Assembly (NCBI GenBank): GCA_029204225.1
Contig: CM055102.1
Coordinates: 17,072,223-17,136,222, forward strand
Length of the DNA stretch: 64,000 bases
DNA from: Diphasiastrum complanatum
Taxonomy: Eukaryota; Streptophyta; Lycopodiopsida; Lycopodiales; Lycopodiaceae
Direction of reading: 5' to 3'
Numbering within the stretch: the stretch's first letter is position 1; each line of letters starts with the position of its first letter. The notes under the pieces are model-generated. The model had not been told where the DNA came from and made no database searches. It worked only from the letters and a program-made list of their open reading frames with translations. This document shows, one piece after another, positions 11,401 through 22,777 of this stretch. A program made the translations under genes and the position numbers.

Positions 11401-12522
11401 GAAACAGGCCGCAAGAGCATGAGTCGATAGAATCAACTCTTATCTCATTCAATCGGGATTTGCAAACAATTTAGCTGACTGTAATGTTTATTCAAAGCAT
11501 ATGGGCACCAATTCAGTTCACATAGCTCTTTGCGTAGATGATACATTTATTTAGTCTAATGACATTTCTCTACTGCACACTACTAAGAGTGATCTGTCAA
11601 AGGAATTTGACATGACTGATTTAGGAGCTGTTCATTCTCTGCTAGGAATTCACATTACTAGAAATAGGCTTCAGAAGAAGATCTATCTTAGTCAACAAGC
11701 ATATCTAAAAGACATTTTAGAAAAATTTCATATGTTTGATTGCAAACCAATTGATACTCCAATGGATCCAAGTATTGTATTGACTAAACCTTCTTGTGCT
11801 GAGACTGATAGTGAAGTACTCGACTTAGCGAAGCACCCTTATCATCACTAATTGGACCTCTAATGTATGCAATGTTGTGTACTAGACCATATTTAGCATA
11901 CACTATTAGCATGCTGAGTCAATTCATGTCTAATCCCAAGATCTCTCATTGGAAAGCATTGAAGAGAGTGATGAGATATATTCAGGGAAGTTTAGATCAC
12001 ATCATATGTTATGATGAAAATGCTATCAATCCACTTGTCTTACAAGGATATTCCAACTCAAATTGGGGAGGAACGGTCTCTACCAGAAAATCTACCTCCG
12101 GGTTCTATTTCTATCTAGCAAGGGGACCGATTTCATGGAGCTCAAGGAAAAAGAAATCAGTTGCGCTTTCTTCGACAGAGGTAGAGTACATGGCAGCATG
12201 CCAAGCTTTAAAAGAAACTGTATGGATCAGGTTATTACTTCATGACTTACATCACACTCAGGTCAATGCTACCACCGTTCTGTGCGACAACTTGAGTTGT
12301 ATTTCACTGTCCTTGAATCCCAGATTTCATGGCAAATCCAAGCACATAGAAATCCAATATCATTTCATTCGGGAGAAAGTTTTCTCAGGGCAAGTGATCC
12401 TTCAATACTACTCCACAACAGAAATGGTCGCAGACATCTTCACCAAAGAGCTTTCCAGGATCAAGCATCAGAAGTCCTTCAGCATGCTGAACCTGATGAA
12501 GATACCAAGGCACCAACCGTGA
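8465..12522 (+). pseudogene. gag-pol relic of the nested Copia
   Basis: Order gag, protease, integrase, RT, RNase H, interrupted by more than ten stops or shifts. Gag (8485-9300) has FNGSNFYIWKLKLRMMLI; its zinc knuckle has lost the first Cys (RRYCKRDNHDIKEC). The protease motif is DNSATQHM instead of DSGA. Integrase (about 9720-10600) keeps HSDLCGPM and RTDGGSEY, but the catalytic Glu codon region reads N-K-I-A-K-R-K-N, with Lys in place of Glu and a stop just before. The RT catalytic box is C-V-D-D rather than YVDD (11531-11542). RNase H (11863-12522) is the longest intact piece, 219 residues, yet its first catalytic Asp pair reads NSN; STEVEY and LCDN are kept. Every enzyme is damaged, so the element is dead. 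Confidence 0.9.
11863..12522 (+). pseudogene. RNase H / pol C-terminal piece of the nested Copia
   Basis: Open 219-residue stretch: TRPYLAYTISMLSQFMSNPK at the RT end, GYSNSNWGG where Copia RNase H usually has a D-S-D-W motif, STRKSTSGF, LSSTEVEYMAA, LCDNLSCISL, then HGKSKHIEIQYHFIREKV and VADIFTKEL at the C-terminus. Loss of the first acidic residues argues against activity despite the long open frame. The purine tract and the 3' LTR follow within 15 bp. Confidence 0.85.
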
Positions 12523-12535
12523 CCTTAAGGGGGAT

Positions 12536-14001
12536 TGTTGAAAATTAAGCCCACAGTTGCCTCCTTGGTGAATCATAACTTAGATAGCCAATTACTTGAA
12601 GAACGTCTACAATGGACTTCCGGCTGATTGCCAGCAAAGGGTAACCAATCCCATTATAATTTTAAGTTCAGATGTTAAGTTTAATAACTTGTAGTTATTG
12701 AAGACTTGGACATCTTCAAGGACTTCCACAAAATTTGCACTTAGAACAAATCTGCATTATTTTTGAATAGTCTGCAGAAATACACTAAGTGTTGCAGTTT
12801 GCATTTTTCGCACTTTCCTGAACACTGCAACACTTACCTTTGACTTCTTTCGTTCAATTATTTTGAAAATGTCAACTTGTTCACAGTTCAACAATTTAAC
12901 TATTTTCAACACCTTCAGTTTTTTTTCATTTTCTTGAAAAATGCGAAGAGAGAAAATTCCAGAAGGTCCTCTATTTTTAAGGCTTAAACTGTTAAAGACA
13001 CATTTGCCAACTTTTTGAGGGCACATTAGGTTTTCCCGAAAAGAGGGAAAGAGTTGAACTGTTAAAGAGATCTTTGTTTTTTCTGAGGGCACCTTCAGCT
13101 TTCTAAAGGCGGCTTAAGCTTATTTAGGACACCTTTGGCCCTAAATCCAAAGAGAGAGAAAAATGTCGAAGGTCGTCTAAAATTGAACCAGGAACGTTCC
13201 CAGCCACTTCCCGTAATTTGCAAAGTGAGAGAAAACCACTTCACGTAAAATGTGAAGTAAGAGATTTTGCGACGTCCTTGTCCTCGTCAACAATCCTGAT
13301 TTGTTGACCGTATACACTATGTATAGTTGTCACAGAAGCCATATACTTCCAAGTACAATGGCTTTTCTAATTAGGTGACAAACATTCAATGTAATTAATA
13401 CATGGATAAAATCTATAAATAGATCATCCAAGCATAGATTAGTGGTTGCTCCATCCATGAGACATATTATTTGAGCCTCCCAATTACGCCGTCAATATCT
13501 TTGGTTGTAATTGTTGTTTGTATTGTGCTTCAGTGTAATATAGCAGCAACATGTTTTTATCTGTGTACAATGTAGATGAATGCTTGTTGTGATTGAATGC
13601 ACTTTCATGCTATTTGATCACGCTTGTTTACTCACTCTGATCAAAACACGGACGTCTACGACTCCTCAGTTTTTGATCAGATGATGGCTGTCTTTGATGT
13701 CTGAGGAACTCACGATATTATACTGCTCTTTCATTAATTTCAAAACTATACTTCACATTGAAGTACCACACACACAAACCATCTCTAATATCTTTGGTGG
13801 CCTGTACTCTCATTTTAGAGTACGAATTAATTTTTAAGATCCTATTGGGCAATCAAAACAAATAAAGCTGTGAATATCTTTAGCATAAGCTGTCTATTAG
13901 ACTGTTTTTGCACCTAGCAGCTGATTAGAACAAGATAGTTATTTTGCAATATTACTGCTCTCTCCTCCATTCTCATTCTTCCTTCTAACTTGCCCCCATC
14001 A
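12536..14001 (+). repeat. 3' LTR of the nested Copia
   Basis: Begins TGTTGAAAATTAAGCC after a purine tract (AAGGGGGA, 12527-12534) and ends CCCCCATCA. It parallels 7010-8414 over its full length, with many substitutions and an extra segment near 12820-12915. Confidence 0.8.
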
Positions 14002-14005
14002 GATT

Positions 14006-14480
14006 AGATCTCACCTCCTTTATCAAAAGAATGAAGGAGCTGTTCCTCTCGCTACACAATTCTAGAACAGAGAATGCAGTATCAATAGAGAAGCAGCTCA
14101 CATACCTACTGTGAGCTCTACCAAGATCGTTTTAGACGACCCGAATATTGCTTGTTAAAGTTCCACAAATGACTCTTGAGAAGGCTATAATCGAGATCAG
14201 AGAAGAGGTGGAAGCCCGTGAATACATTGATGACAAGGATAGCTCTGATCAAGCTCTCTACAACAACAGAGAGAAGCAGAAGAAGAATTTCAAGCTTAAG
14301 AGGGAGTCAAAGACAAGATCGAAAGTAGCAGTCAGAGGGAGCTAAAGAAAGCAAATGGAAGAGCAGAAATAAACCGAGACAACAAGATGGTGAGAAGAAG
14401 ACTTGCACGATATGCACATGAGAAGGCCACACTATAGGATTTTTTTGGCTCAATCCGAAGATAGAATGCATCCATTTTCA
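14006..14480 (+). pseudogene. Family A Copia gag, 3' half
   Basis: Continuation of the gag begun at 6641: LTSFIKRMKELFLSLHNS, then VPQMTLEKAIIEIREEVEARE (14163-14222) and a strongly basic tail. A degenerate zinc knuckle (CTICT...GHTIGFFWLNPKIECIHFHKK) lies near 14400-14490. Stops and a frameshift break it. After about 14500 no protease, integrase or RT can be found, so the family A element is truncated or deleted downstream. Confidence 0.75.
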
Positions 14481-14499
14481 TAAGAAGGTTTATGCAGCC

Positions 14500-17340
14500 G
14501 TTGACTACAACCAGAATCCTAGTCTTACATGGGCCACTTGTGAATCAAAACTTTCGATATTGGACCATCAGGTTGAACAAATATAACATGAACCCAAGTA
14601 TAGTCTCTCTGTTGCGGCACCTACAGAATGCGCAAGAACACCTTTTTAGTTATATGCAAAATAAAAAGATCATTTTGTAAACTACAAAAAATAAAATTAC
14701 CTGAGATTGCTTCCAAGTCAGCTTGGCCAATTTTTCTTTCTCTGAATGAGCACTGTGCCACAGCGCATTTTCTATTGGCCTGCAATTCAAGTAAATGAAA
14801 CTTACCCTTACATAATGTATGAACATGTCCATTGGAAACATATATTTGTTTATTTTAGAATGTTAAAAATGAAAAAAATAAACAAATACAAGAACAAAAC
14901 CTTTTGATTGTGAAATGCAGTCCACGTTTTGAATCCATGTGGACCGCTATGAAAGAAGTCTCAATTATTACTAAGTTCCAATGATTATTGTATCAAAAGC
15001 ACGTGTAAGTAAAGGTTGATTGTAGCAAGAGCATGAATCAAGAAGACAAACATGGCTTTAAAATAGTTAATTTGATACATATTGGGCAACAACAGGAATG
15101 AAAATGTGACTGATATTTGTCCAGCTATTATGAATAAAAAATTTCTCCATTGATTCCCGATTTGTCAAATCATCTTTTTTTTTTTTTTTTCCGTAGCTCT
15201 TTAGTAAAATAGTGGATTGACGATGCATATTTGATCTTTTTCATTGATCTGCTCTAAACATAATCTACAAAAATGTAATTCTCTTATATAAGTATATAAT
15301 GAAATTTAAGATTTACAAACATGACTATAACCAAATATAAACAACTAGTGTATATGTAGTTCTTACTCCATGCACATTTGCACAAGACATCTATTGCCCA
15401 ATCGCTCCCAAGAAGTTGCGGCAACATGAACCTATGAAACTCATAGGCATCATAGTGGCAATTTAATTTTTCCTTTTCCTCCAAATTCAATAAACTACAG
15501 AACAAAAACTACAATTGGTTAATAATGTTACAAAAACTTTGTTAATAAACATGTATTTTTTGACGATATTTCATGATGTACGGGAAAGTAAAAAATTGGA
15601 ATATAGTAACATCCTCTTTACTCAATATGGTGGCATCCCCTTGAAAAGAGAATTGCAAAGCTACAATCTTGGAGGATAAAGAATCTTTGTTATTTTTGGA
15701 CATTGAAGCAAGTTCCATCTACTCTCCAAATAGAACAATGATTATTTCCAACAAACCTCTTTTCATTTTGAATAAACAACAAACTTAAGAACTAACAAAA
15801 AACAATGATAACTAGATTCAAAACTTTAGATACCTTTCCGAGTTTTCTATGAGATGTGGTCACATTTTTTTTTCTCTTCGACCATGATGCTTGAAGCACA
15901 TTGATTTTCATCTACACGGTCTTTCATCTGAAACATTGGAAAAATACACATACAATTCTCTTTAAACATACACGTATGAACCATATAAATGTACATGTGA
16001 AGCATAAAAAACAAGTACACTTCTAGAAGCAATGGGATCAAGTCTCATCAAGCATAGATTTCGGTTGCACTGAGGACAAAGGATCTTGCGTCCTAACGTT
16101 CGCCTCTGCTTGAGCTTGTCGCATCACAATCAAGTAACATTAGAACATCATGTGAAATTGAACAGTGGCAAAAGAGTTAAATTAGTAAAAAGCTCAATAG
16201 CAAGTTCCTTACCTCAGATAACGGCTGAGCTAAACATGACTGTCGTGGCATCGGGACCCTTCTCTATAACAACACACTACATGACATACGAAAAAAATTA
16301 TGAAATTGCTAGAAAACTTATCTCTATCTCTCTAATGAGGCCCATACTTTTTATAAGGCTTTCACAATTTAGAGTATGACATCCCATGCATTGTCTTGTG
16401 TCTCAAAGTACATGTGTAATATCATCTTCATCTACATCTGTATAGTCTTTCGGAGTTCTTCCATTTCTTCACTTTGTCTCTCTATCTCCTTTCTCATTTC
16501 ATCTACTTGGGAAAAATACTGCATCTCTTTTCTACAGACACTTAGGCCTCTTACTCTCTTTCGTCCCTGACTATTTTCTTCTAAAATCTTCATTACTTTC
16601 TCATCGGGGTTTGTTCTTGGCGTATTAAAATCTTCGTTCTTCACAAAAAAAAAAACATAGCTAATACATGCAAAATTATATACATGTTCATCATTACATT
16701 TTATAAATTAAATGCATTTAAACCATTAAAAAAAGATATGTAAATATTTCTCATGTTGGGTGTTACCTCTAAAGTCTCAGCCCAGATCCAACTCGCTTGC
16801 TTTTAGTTTGCCAAAACCATTATTGGTATGAGCATCCACATAGATCTCGGCAATAGTTGGAGCCCTATTTTTTTCTTGTGCCTAGAATTTGGCACTCAAC
16901 AATAGACAAAAACAAATGACATCATGAAAAAAGAGGTCTCGCATATCGGAGTATACAAATGCAAGTTTTGTTGTGTACACACATACCAGTCTCATATTGA
17001 TGCCCACATATCCAGCTCGACCATTTGTTGTTTTGCTCTGTTGATCTTGTTTTGTTAACTCAATTTCTAAGCAAATTATTGTACACATATCAAGCAAATG
17101 AATGATAAGTCAGTAGTATGATAAATAATTCATGCACTACTTAGAATTTGCTTCAAACAGGAACACAAATTATGCTACACAGTAACACAGATAGAAAACA
17201 CTCTCCACACCAAGCTCACGTAGCAACTGTATTTCTCAAAATGAAATTACACTTTACATATAGTTGTTCACTCAGACAACACATGCATGACCCAGGTTGC
17301 CGTTGGTGGGACGCGTGTCCCGTCGACTTGCCTCGTGGTG
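14500..17340. other. No convincing gene; AT-rich spacer
   Basis: No supported gene. A minus-strand piece at 16432-16644 encodes a charged, coiled-coil-like peptide (VDEMRKEIERQSEEMEELRK). Sequence just above it (about 16790-16850) weakly suggests the accessory protein of a CACTA/Ptta-type plant transposon, but the frames are broken and I would not name it. A T-run lies at 15175-15191. No LTR ends or tRNA are visible. Confidence 0.35.
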
Positions 17341-17467
17341 AGGCCAACTGATCCTTATCAATTGATAGGACCCACAGTACAGTAGCATAGTGATTCTACT
17401 TTAACTCTAACTCTCTCCCTTAAAGTAGAGTCTACTTTTTATACAGTCATATACATAGCTTTTAAAT

Positions 17468-20400
17468 TCAACAAACTTTAAGTACAGAAAGATTTGATCT
17501 AAACTTATCAAACTTTTCTCCAACAAATGGCTTAGTGAAAATATCAGCTAGTTGTTCTTCCGTACTACAATGAACAACATGAATTTCACGACTCAGCAAC
17601 CTCTCACGTATAAAGTGATACTGAATCTCAATGTGTTTGGTTCTCGCATGGAACACTGGATTCTTTGCTAGCTAAATGCCACTCTGACTATTGCTATGTA
17701 AAGTTGTGGGATTTTTCTGCTTCATGCCAACTTCTTCCAAGATTTGTCTCAACCATATAGCTTCTGTGCTGCACTACACATTTCTTTATACTCTGCTTCT
17801 GTGGTGGATAGAGCAATTGTACTTTGCTTCTTACTAGACCAGAAAAAGCAACTGCCACAAAACTGGAATACATAACCTGTGGTCGATCTATGATCATCAT
17901 AGTCATCTCTCCAATCCGAATCCACATAGCCACACAACTCAGGTAAACCCTCATACTTCCTGTAAATCAAGCCATAATCTGAAGTGCCTTTTACATAACG
18001 CAGAATGCGCTTAGCTGCCTTCCAATGCGATTCCGTAGGTGCTGCCATAAACTGACTTACAATACCAACAGCATAGCATAGTGGTAAGGTAAATCAAGCT
18101 CCCTACTAACTGCCTATACAGCGTAGCATCAAATGACTATGAATCATCAAGCTTAGAAAGCCTTTTACCTGGTTCAATAGGAGTATTCACTGGTTTGCAA
18201 TCCTGCAACCTAAACCTGTGCAACAACTCTTTAACATACTTCACTTGTGTTAAACCCACTTCATGTCCTTTTTGCCACACGTCTACTCCAAGGCAATAAT
18301 GCATCAGACTGAGATCTGTCATCTCGAATTGTTCCATGAGTTCTTTTTTAATCATGTCTATCATCTGTTGATTATTTCCTGTAATAATCAAGTCATCAAT
18401 ATAAAGAGCAATCAAAGCAACCGTACCATCAAAGCATAAGACATATAGATTTGGATCAGAATGTGTTCTCACCATCCCCTTTGAACAAAAGTAGGCATCA
18501 ATTCTGCTATACCATGCACGTGGTGCCTATTTAAGACCATAAAGCACTTTCTTCAAGTGACATACTTTTTTTTCCTGTCCTTTCACTACAAAGCCTTCAG
18601 GTTGATCCATGAACACCTCTTCTTCTAACTCACCATTTAGAAAAGCAGATTTCACATCCATCTGATACAAAGGCCAAGCAAAATGTGAAGCTAAAGCAAC
18701 AAGTAGACGTAGAGTATTCCACTTACATACTGGCACAAAGGTCTCCTCATAGTCGATGCCTTTACTTTGTGCATACCCTTTGATCACCAATCTTGCCTTG
18801 TGCTTTGCTATACTTCCAACTGCATGGTACTTAGTCCTGTATACCCATTTTGCAACCAATGGGTTTCTTGCCCACTGGTGGTTCTACTAAGTTCCATGTG
18901 CTATGCTTAGCAATTGACTCCATCTCCTCTCCCATGGCCTTGACCCAAATGTCATCATCCTTCGCTTCACCATAAGTCGAAGGTTCCTTGCTTTGAATAA
19001 TGCTAGATAAGAGAGCATAATTTGCTTCATACCTTTCAGGTTGTGTCTTCTCTCTTGTTGATCTTCATAGCTCTCCCTAGCTAGATGATCTTGGAAAGTC
19101 ATCTATGTCGCGGCTTTCCAACAATCTCTCAAACCACTTAGGGAGCTTCCTGTCAGGTGATCGGCTTCATGGTGAAAATGTATCCCACGGTACATCCTTC
19201 TCTTTGCGTTTGTCACCTGTAACTTAGAAGGTTTGTCTCTACCTCTCCAACTTGTCTCTTGAGGTTGAGTAGTAGTATCTTGAGATGTATCCTCATGTTC
19301 ATCACTTGGAAGGTCAATGAATGGATCATTATTAGGAGGTATCCTTACTATACCATCTTTCCCACTGGATGTGTCTATCTTCTCAGCATCCTTGTCTTCA
19401 TACATCTTGGATTCATCAAAGATAACATCACGGCTTACATGGGGTTTTTTTTCCACTGGATTAAAACATCTATAGCCCTTCACACGTTCATCATGTCCTA
19501 GGAATATACACTTGATAGCTTTTACATCAAGTTTACGTCTCTCTTCCTTAGGAATGTGTACAAAGGCCTTACATCCAAAGATTTGCAAGTGGTTCACCTT
19601 TGGCTTCTTCTTCGTGAATGCTTCCTCAAGTGTTATCTTTGGTATGGCAATGGTAGGACTTCTATTTTGAAGATAGACTACCGTATTGCATGCTTCTGAC
19701 CAAAAATCTTTTGGTAGTATTATCTCAGCTAGCATAGATCTGGCACTTTCCACAATCGTATGATTCTTGCGCTCAGCTACACCATTGAGAGCAGGAGTAT
19801 GAACTTGTGTAAATTGTCTTTTGATCCCACATTGATCACAAAGATCATTAAAGTCATTAGACTTGTACTCACTTCCACTATCTAATCTTAGGACTTTGAT
19901 CTTCCTACTTGTTTGATTTTTGACCAATGCTTTGAAGAAGTAGATCCACATCTTACGTGACATATCATCAATAAAGGTCATGAAAAAGAAGGCTTTACCT
20001 AAGGACATAGTCCTCATAGGCTCGCATAAATCTGTGTGGACTAAATCCAGGATGTTCTTTGCTCTTGCAACACCACCTTTATTGAACTTCTCTCGATGCT
20101 GCTTCCCATATACACATGATTCGCACATCGATTTCAAGTGGTCTTCTATGGTAGGCAATCATGTTACCATCTCCAATTTCCTCATCAAACTAAGGCTTCC
20201 TAAGTTCAAGTGACCAAGCTTCTTATGCCACAACTCAGTTTGCAATGGAATGGATGATATGAGTCCATGTTGCCCCTTGATTGTAGCATTCAACCTGTAC
20301 AAATTCTACTTGCAACTTTTGATCAATAATGACTCCAACAGAAAGTAGATTTTTCTTCAAACCTGGTACGTAAAGTACCTCCCTGATCATCCTGCTTTTG

Positions 20401-21428
20401 CCATCAAGTAGCTGGATTGAAACGGTGCCTATCCCCTTGATCTTGCACACATCACCATTTTCTTGTGAAACAGATGTTCCATTATCTATCACTTTCAAGC
20501 TACTGAACCAATTCTTGTTACCTGTCATGCGTCTTGTGGCTCCCGAGTCAATATACCACACTTAATCATCTTGATTAAATGACAATGCAGATATGAAGAT
20601 GCTAGAGTCTTCAATCTCACTCTCATCGACAAGGTTACCTGCTTGCTTTGGTTTCCCCTTGTGTTGTTCTGCCAGAAATTTTCGAAATTCACTCTTCGGA
20701 AGATCCCTCATCCTCCTGAGTCTTGGCAAATTGTTGTTTAGACTTCTTCTTGCCCTTGCCCTTGCCTTGTTTTTGGCATGTCACAAGTGCCTGATCGTCA
20801 GTATTTTGACGTCTAACTTTCACCATTTCTCGTCATTGCTCTTCCTGCATCAAGATTCCTATGAGCTTGTCAAAGGTTGGCAATCTTTCTCTTGATGCTA
20901 TTCCGCTCACAAACATCTGATAGGGTTCTGCAATGCCGCACAATGCATTGTGCACCAGCTCACATCATGTATGCACTCACCAATAGAATGCAGTTCATCC
21001 CTCATTGTCTTGATTCTGCTCATGTACGTCTGAATGTGCTCTGCTTGTTCCATTTGGGCACTATTCAGCTTTGAGCTCAAAAACATGATTCTCGACGAAT
21101 TTGATGTCTCGAACTGCTGCTTTAGCACATCCCATGCCTATCTGGGTGTAACAGCATCACAAATGTGGGTAATGATGTGATCCTTCACTGACAAGTTAAT
21201 GAAGGTCAAAGCTTTCCTCATCTTTTTGTTAAACACATTGATATCCGCTTCATTTGGTGGCCTTCTCTCATCACCTGTGACAACTTTCCACGTGTCTTTC
21301 TCCATCAGTATGTTTTCCATTTTGAATTTCCACACTACATAGTTGGAAATCCCGTCCAATTTGCTACTTTCACTCAAAATGGACTCTCCCATGTTTGTCA
21401 TGGCAAAACTACTTGAAACTTCTGCCAT
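17468..21428 (-). pseudogene. Copia gag-pol relic (minus strand)
   Basis: Domains in coding order: gag with LDGISNYVVWKFKMENILME (21428-20907, two frames); a spacer without a recognisable CCHC knuckle; protease with YIDSGATRRMTG (20561-20500); integrase in a long open 351-residue stretch (20158-19103) with CESCVYGKQHREKF, VHTDLCEP, RLDSGSEY and NGVAERKNHT, so D, D and E are all present; RT (18859-18137) with QMDVKSAFLNGELEEEVFM and YIDD; RNase H (18048-17468) with YVDSDWRDD, STTEAEY and the C-terminal HARTKHIEIQYHF. Stops and frameshifts separate the parts, and the third RNase H Asp region reads N-S-Q-S. The best-kept part is integrase. Confidence 0.88.
19103..20158 (-). pseudogene. Integrase-bearing open segment of the minus-strand Copia
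   Basis: 351 residues without a stop. The CxxC half of the zinc finger lies near residues 13-16 (CESCVYGK), the first catalytic Asp is in VHTDL (about residue 42), the second in RLDSGSEY, and Glu in GVAERKN. The C-terminal part with KCIFLGHDERVKGYRCF and VSRDVIFDE is the usual Copia integrase tail. It would join cDNA into chromosomes, but as an isolated broken segment it is not expected to be made. Confidence 0.85.
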
Positions 21429-21447
21429 AGGCTAAAAGCGATATGCC

Positions 21448-21911
21448 GAGGCCAACTGTGATGTCAAAAGTCGAAAATAATGACCTGCACTTTTTCCCTT
21501 ACCAGGCCACTCGCCGCTTTTCCACCAAATTGAAAGCCATATCGGCGTCGCCTTTAGAAATGCACTAAGTCATCAACTCCCAACTACGTGCCCAATGGAA
21601 TGGCGAAATCACTTTTGGCGCACTCCGAGCACTTTTTCCACTGCAATCACTCTGTTTTGCTATACCGTACTTGGGTGCCCTTCGTTTGGAGGTTATAGCC
21701 TTTCGTTTGGGTCAAAATGGACAAAGGACTCAAAAATAGGGACTTTTCTCATTTTGGAACTGTTTCTTCGGAGTGAAGAAACTTCACTTTTCATGAACTT
21801 GGGACCCAACTCAACTTTCAATTTGAAAATTTTATGGCTATATTTATTTCAAATCCTCTTAGCCTTCTTCAACGACCCTTCAGACTTCATCTAATGGTCG
21901 ATTTTGATCCA
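21448..21911. other. No gene seen
   Basis: Non-coding sequence upstream of the Copia gag. It contains a short internal duplication around CCTTCGTTTGG (21679-21711). No initiator-Met primer site in either orientation. Confidence 0.3.
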
Positions 21912-22278
21912 CATTAGAGGAGTTCTAAATCCCAAAAAGACCCTTTGTAAAGATTCTTTTTATATTTTTTTCTTACACATGGACCAATCAAAACACTCAA
22001 ATTTGAAATCTACGTAACGTAACTTTTTGAGTCCACATTTTGATTCCACACTAAAAATGGCATAACTTTTTAGTGGTAAGTCCAAATTTAGCGAAGTTTG
22101 GTGCATTAGAAAGCGCTCAACAAGGGCTTTCCAATGATATGTAAATGACATAATTTTGAGCTACGATTAAAAAGTTATGGCAAGTCAAAAGTTTTAGTGT
22201 TATAATATTTTAATAATATAAACTACATCTTGCACGAATTCTTAAAGGGTCTTTTTGGAGCTCAAAACTCCTCTAATG
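21912..22278. repeat. Foldback / MITE-like element with nested inverted repeats
   Basis: The left end reads CATTAGAGGAGTTCTAAATC (21912 on) and continues CCAAAAAGACCCTTT; the right end read in reverse complement gives CATTAGAGGAGTTTTGAGCT and then CCAAAAAGACCCTTT (22278 down to about 22240). The arms are about 38 bp and mostly identical. A second inverted pair lies inside: ACACTAAAAATGGCATAACTTTTT (about 22048-22071) against AAAAAGTTATGGCA...AGTGT (about 22170-22203). The element is 367 bp and non-coding. No clear target duplication is visible, so its superfamily is open. Confidence 0.6.
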
Positions 22279-22777
22279 ATTGTGAATTTTCATCCTGAGT
22301 AGCGTGATCTTGGCTGTCGATCCTAGTTATTCTGTATCCAATGGTCTTGATTTGATCCGCGTGTTTTGTCCTCCTCCTCAAGCAGCTAGCGCCCTGGAAA
22401 CGCGATGGTTTCCCTCACGATGGTCGCGCGCGAGCTGTTCGAGCTCTCCTTCTCCCTTTTCTCCAAGGTTTTTGGATATGACTGCCCTCAGAGAATTGAT
22501 CTAGCACCCTCACACTTCCACGGCCAGCCACGGCCTTCTCAGGTCTGATTCGCACTGCTAGGGTGCCCTCCTCTGGAACTTCACAGCTTCCAAAAAGATT
22601 TAGAATGGAGAGAAATCCGCTTTCTTGAGCTTTCAAACCCTAGGCCAGGGTTTTTCTCAGAAAACTACTCTTGGCTTCCTATTCACAGTCCTCTGACAAG
22701 CTTATCCTCTTCCTCTGAGGTCGCCCTACTACTAGAAAGTTGATGCTTCAATCTGTTTGTCATAAGTGAAAAATTTA
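22279..22777. other. GC-richer spacer, no gene seen
   Basis: A short patch around 22385-22450 is unusually GC-rich for the window (CGCGATGG, GGTCGCGCGCGAGC). An AAACCCTAG string is present near 22629. No frame supports a protein. Confidence 0.3.

Larger units (their letters stand above)
7010..14001 (+). mobile_element. Decayed Copia element nested in family A gag
   Basis: A nearly complete 7.0-kb Ty1/Copia element: 5' LTR 7010-8414, primer site 8418-8429, gag-pol relic 8465-12522, purine tract before 12536, and 3' LTR 12536-14001. Both LTRs begin TGTTG-AAATTAAGCCCACA and end CCCCCATCA. They are alike throughout but differ at many sites, including about 95 bp extra in the 3' LTR near 12820-12915, so the insertion is old. 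The target is plain because the two gag halves rejoin across it; the short flanking repeat has decayed (AAGAC on the left, AGATC near 14006-14010 on the right). Confidence 0.85.
17352..21447 (-). mobile_element. LTR-less Copia coding copy (minus strand)
   Basis: A Copia gag-pol reading right to left from gag ATG at 21428 to the RNase H end at 17468. No LTR pair, primer site or PPT can be found at either end. Instead an 11-bp direct repeat, GAGGCCAACTG, sits at 17340-17350 and 21448-21458. That repeat could be chance, a target duplication, or the trace of a deletion. The LTRs may have been removed or never copied. Confidence 0.6.

Noticed and set aside
16432-17097. CACTA accessory (Ptta-like) protein
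   Set aside because: A coiled-coil peptide and weak resemblance only; the frames are broken and the strand is opposite to the CACTA remnant at 22.8-24 kb.
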